Source of the DNA: Lojkania enalia
Lineage: Eukaryota; Ascomycota; Dothideomycetes; Pleosporales
Assembly (NCBI GenBank): GCA_010094045.1
Contig: ML986889.1
Coordinates: 25,699-35,876 of the forward strand
Reading direction: 5' to 3'
Length of the DNA: 10,178 bases
Under the pieces are notes generated by a model that was not told the DNA's origin, searched no databases, and saw nothing but the letters and a program-made list of their open reading frames with translations. Positions 8,429 to 10,178 of the stretch are shown here, piece after piece. Numbering within the stretch: the stretch's first letter is position 1; each line of letters begins with the position of its first letter. Both the position numbers and the translations under genes were made by a program.

Positions 8429-9388
8429 CTTAATATCTTTTTTCTAAGTCTTCTTTTCTTAAGTCGCCTGTAGTTTAGGCTTCTTTTCCCTAGTAGCACT
8501 TAGATCTATAGGTCCGCCCGCGTCGGCAGCTCTTACTAAGAAGCGTGCCCTTTAGTAGTATGCTTATCTTTCCTCGTTTTTAAACTGGTATAGTTCGTCG
8601 TCGATTCTCTTCGCTAGTTAGAAGTATAATGCTAGGTCCCGCGGTTGCTCTATATATATTATTACTCTTCTTATTTCTATTTTCAATCCTCTGCGGAACT
8701 TTACTATTATACTATAGTCGTCCCAGACAACTTTATTCGAGAGCTGTTAAAAGCTCGATATATACGAGGTAATAGATCCTAGTTGAACTAGATTGTAGAG
8801 TCTATCTTCTACTACTCGTACTTCGTCGATGTCTCTAAACGCTAGTTCGAGTTTCTATTAGAAGTATACTAGGCTTGTAAACATTACCTTAGTTTCGCTC
8901 TTCTAGTATTCCTCCGCGTAGTTCTTGAAATCTATTAAGAAGGACTAGAACCAGTCGAGTGGTTTACCCGTCAAGTATACTCCTATAAACAGTACTTTCT
9001 CGTTCTTATATTAGATGATATCGAGGTTGGCGTTGATATAGATCCTTACTGCTACTAGGAATCCTTTAAGCTTGGACCTGGTTCCGTCGAATTTATTGAG
9101 TAGTACTAGTTTAATTCGTTGTTAATAATACGTTGTTAGTAGCGCTCTTTCAACTTGTTCGAGTTTTTAGATGATTCCCGCAAGTCCTATCCCTTATTTA
9201 CTATTAACTATTCCTTATATTCCTTTAAGACTTTCAAGAAGGCTGTCCTGAATCTCTTTTAAGCTTCTTATCTATTTGTCTACTAGAACTAGCTGTTCCT
9301 GTTATTACGCTAATTCGTTCTGCATTCTTATAAATGTAGTTGTTGTACCTGCCTCCGAAGAGGTGGCTTTACTAGCTAATCCCGACAT

Positions 9389-9495
9389 TCTACTTGCGTG
9401 AGTTTCCTACGTTACTTACTAAAGGTATCTCTTTCCTTATAACTAGGGTAGTCTGACTGGTCTCACTTCTTCTAGCCTCACGAGGGTAGTTAAAG
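9389..9495 (-). other. 5' leader of the inner element, primer-binding site not identified
   Basis: The 107 bases between the 5' LTR and the gag ATG should contain the primer-binding site next to 9495. In element sense the first bases read CTTTAACTACCCTCGTGAGG. No clear TGG-starting complement to a tRNA 3' end is seen, either because RIP has changed it or because the element primes differently. CCTC-GT-GAGG is a small inverted repeat here. Confidence 0.5.
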
Positions 9496-9862
9496 TATAA
9501 CGGCCCTTCTAATTAGCCAGGTATAGGTAGGATAATAACTAAGAGTGATCACGTGCTGCGAGGTGTATTATTCTTATAGGCTTGTGATAGAAGTGCGTAA
9601 GTAGAGTATATAAGGGATATTTAAGTTAACTATAAAGGCTATAAAGATTAGAGTTGTGAGGTTGTTAAATACAATTTAGTTCCCTTATTATTTTCTTACT
9701 CAATTACTCAGTTAACTAAGCTATTAAGTACACTCAGTTACTTAGTTAGCTAAGCTACTAAGCACGTTACGTGCCTTATACTGGCCTTATTCTTCCAGCT
9801 ATATAGAGTCCCAGATCTCAATTGGGTCTAGTATAAGGGTTCCTACAAGGATGCCCGTAACA
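9496..9862 (-). repeat. 5' LTR of the inner chromovirus (367 bp)
   Basis: It begins TATAACGGCCC (a mutated TGTAACGG) and ends GCCCGTAACA on the + strand, and matches 2993-3359 over its full 367 bp without gaps. In element sense it is the 5' LTR and should hold the promoter: CTATATAGC near 9803-9811 is a TATA-like candidate, unproven. A perfect GCACGT-T-ACGTGC inverted repeat (9762-9774) survives here but is degraded in the other LTR. ATCACGTGC, with a CACGTG core, is kept in both LTRs. Confidence 0.95.
9699..9766. repeat. Two tandem 34-bp palindrome-bearing repeats inside the LTR (right copy)
   Basis: Counterpart of 3196-3263 in the second LTR. The units are less alike here because of transitions such as CTCAGTTACTT versus CTCAATTACTC, but the tandem arrangement and the AGTTAACT core remain. 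Confidence 0.65.
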
Positions 9863-9867
9863 CTATA
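9863..9867. repeat. Target-site duplication CTATA, right copy
   Basis: Exact repeat of 2988-2992 immediately after the end of the inner element. The outer RT frame resumes with the next base. Confidence 0.93.
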
Positions 9868-10178
9868 AGTATAAAGTTCTACCTTTTAGATTATATAATA
9901 GTCTAGTAACTTACTAGCGCTATATAAATAATATACTAATCGACTACCTAAATAACTTCTATATTACTTACCTAAATAATATTCTTATCTACTTAGAAGA
10001 CGAGGCGATATATACTATCTATATTAAGAAAGTTCTTAAAAGATTACGTTAAACAGGGTTATAAGTTAATATTAAAAAGAGTAAATTCTATATTACCCGA
10101 ACTAAATACCTTAGCTATATCCTCTTAAATAAAGGTTTTAAGGTTAATTTAGAGAAGGTAGAAGTACTATATAACTAG
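9868..10178 (+). pseudogene. pol: Degenerate pol of the outer element, RT continuation, runs off the window
   Basis: Base 9868 continues the codon broken at 2992: the outer frame reads RYGTY, then KYKVLPF (the block that ends F-G-L in Ty3 RTs). It goes on through INNILIDYLNN to TYLNNILIY (YLNN at 9969-9980), where Tyr-Leu-Asp-Asp is expected, and then VNIKKSKFYIT and TKYLSYILLNKGFKVN, the thumb/connection region. Both catalytic Asp have become Asn, and several TAG/TAA interrupt the frame. The rest of pol (RNase H, integrase) must lie past 10178. Confidence 0.88.

Larger units (their letters stand above)
4043..9388 (-). pseudogene. gag-pol: gag-pol polyprotein of the inner chromovirus, riddled with RIP stops
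   Basis: From ATG at 9388-9386 (MSGLASKATSSEAG) to TAA at 4045-4043 one frame of 1782 codons holds all the expected domains. By residue: capsid-like gag about 90-230 (KFDGTRSKLKGF; LFIGVYLTGKPLDWF), zinc knuckle 321-334, protease site 703, RT Asp 957 and YLDD 1019-1022, RNase H Asp 1168, integrase HHCC 1372-1412, integrase Asp 1442, Asp 1508 and Glu 1544, and chromodomain from about 1735 to 1775. That every motif keeps the same frame means gag and pol were fused in one ORF, with no frameshift between them. Many TAG/TAA interrupt it, so no full polyprotein could be made. The catalytic triads of RT and integrase nonetheless survive at most positions. The ATG is the first one in frame after a 107-nt leader. 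The stop at 4045 could itself be a mutated CAA, although the following codons soon contain further stops. Confidence 0.9.
2993..9862 (-). mobile_element. Inner Ty3/gypsy chromovirus, full-length but RIP-inactivated
   Basis: A 6870-bp element on the - strand bounded by two 367-bp LTRs and a perfect 5-bp target duplication. In its own direction it reads 5' LTR (9862-9496), 107-nt leader, a single gag-pol frame (9388-4043), a 3' region occupied by a reading frame on the opposite strand, a polypurine tract and 3' LTR (3359-2993). The domain order gag, protease, RT, RNase H, integrase, chromodomain places it among the chromodomain-bearing Ty3/gypsy elements (chromoviruses), common in fungi. All recognised motifs from gag to chromodomain stay in one frame over 5.3 kb, so I see no frameshifting indel: inactivation is by point mutation. 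It is nested head-to-head against the outer element, inside that element's RT. Confidence 0.93.

Noticed and set aside
4043..9388. Alternative genetic code in which TAA and TAG mean Gln, since frames are rich in TAA/TAG and many fall at Gln positions.
   Set aside because: Some TAG fall where Trp is expected (for example after RE in the integrase finger segment, RE-stop-IK). Missense changes Asp-Asn, Cys-Tyr and Gly-Arg occur throughout, and the LTRs differ only by transitions. RIP explains all of these; recoding does not.
9451..9495. A tRNA primer-binding site beside the 5' LTR.
   Set aside because: No convincing complement to a tRNA 3' end could be recognised; naming a tRNA would be a guess.

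Overview
The window looks like a piece of transposon-rich, AT-rich heterochromatin from a filamentous ascomycete (Pezizomycotina) that carries out repeat-induced point mutation (RIP). Three things suggest this. Almost no open frame survives in 10 kb on either strand. The dinucleotides CA and TG are strikingly scarce while TA is abundant. Proteins readable underneath carry the expected C-to-T and G-to-A damage (Gln or Trp to stop, Asp to Asn, Gly to Arg or Ser, Cys to Tyr, His to Tyr, Ala to Thr). No intact host gene, tRNA or rRNA was seen.

Layout. The window is one Ty3/gypsy-type LTR retrotransposon nested inside another. The outer element runs on the + strand and is cut in two. Positions 1-460 are its leader or LTR-side sequence, about 461-1684 a ruined gag with a zinc knuckle, about 1651-2992 pol (protease and the first part of reverse transcriptase). 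The rest of RT resumes at 9868 and runs off the end at 10178. The inner element occupies 2993-9862 in the opposite orientation (- strand). It is complete: two 367-bp LTRs (2993-3359 and 9496-9862), a perfect 5-bp target duplication CTATA (2988-2992 and 9863-9867), a polypurine tract beside the 3' LTR, and a single gag-pol frame of 1782 codons including the stop (9388 down to 4043). In order it has gag with zinc knuckle, protease, reverse transcriptase, RNase H, integrase and a C-terminal chromodomain, so it is a chromovirus. Leaving out 2993-9867 restores the outer RT frame exactly, which confirms the boundaries.

The least expected item is between the inner element's pol stop and its 3' LTR. 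A reading frame on the opposite strand (clear at 3715-4062, possibly starting near 3348 inside the LTR) encodes a charged coiled-coil-like protein. It ends inside the pol terminus, in a tail-to-tail overlap of about 20 bases. It carries only three RIP-type stops and its residual CA dinucleotides lie on its own strand, as expected if it was once a gene.

History read from the sequence: the outer element was inserted and probably already mutated when the inner chromovirus landed in its RT gene. The inner copy was then mutated too. Its two LTRs differ at 40 of 367 positions by hand count, all transitions, with no transversions and no indels.
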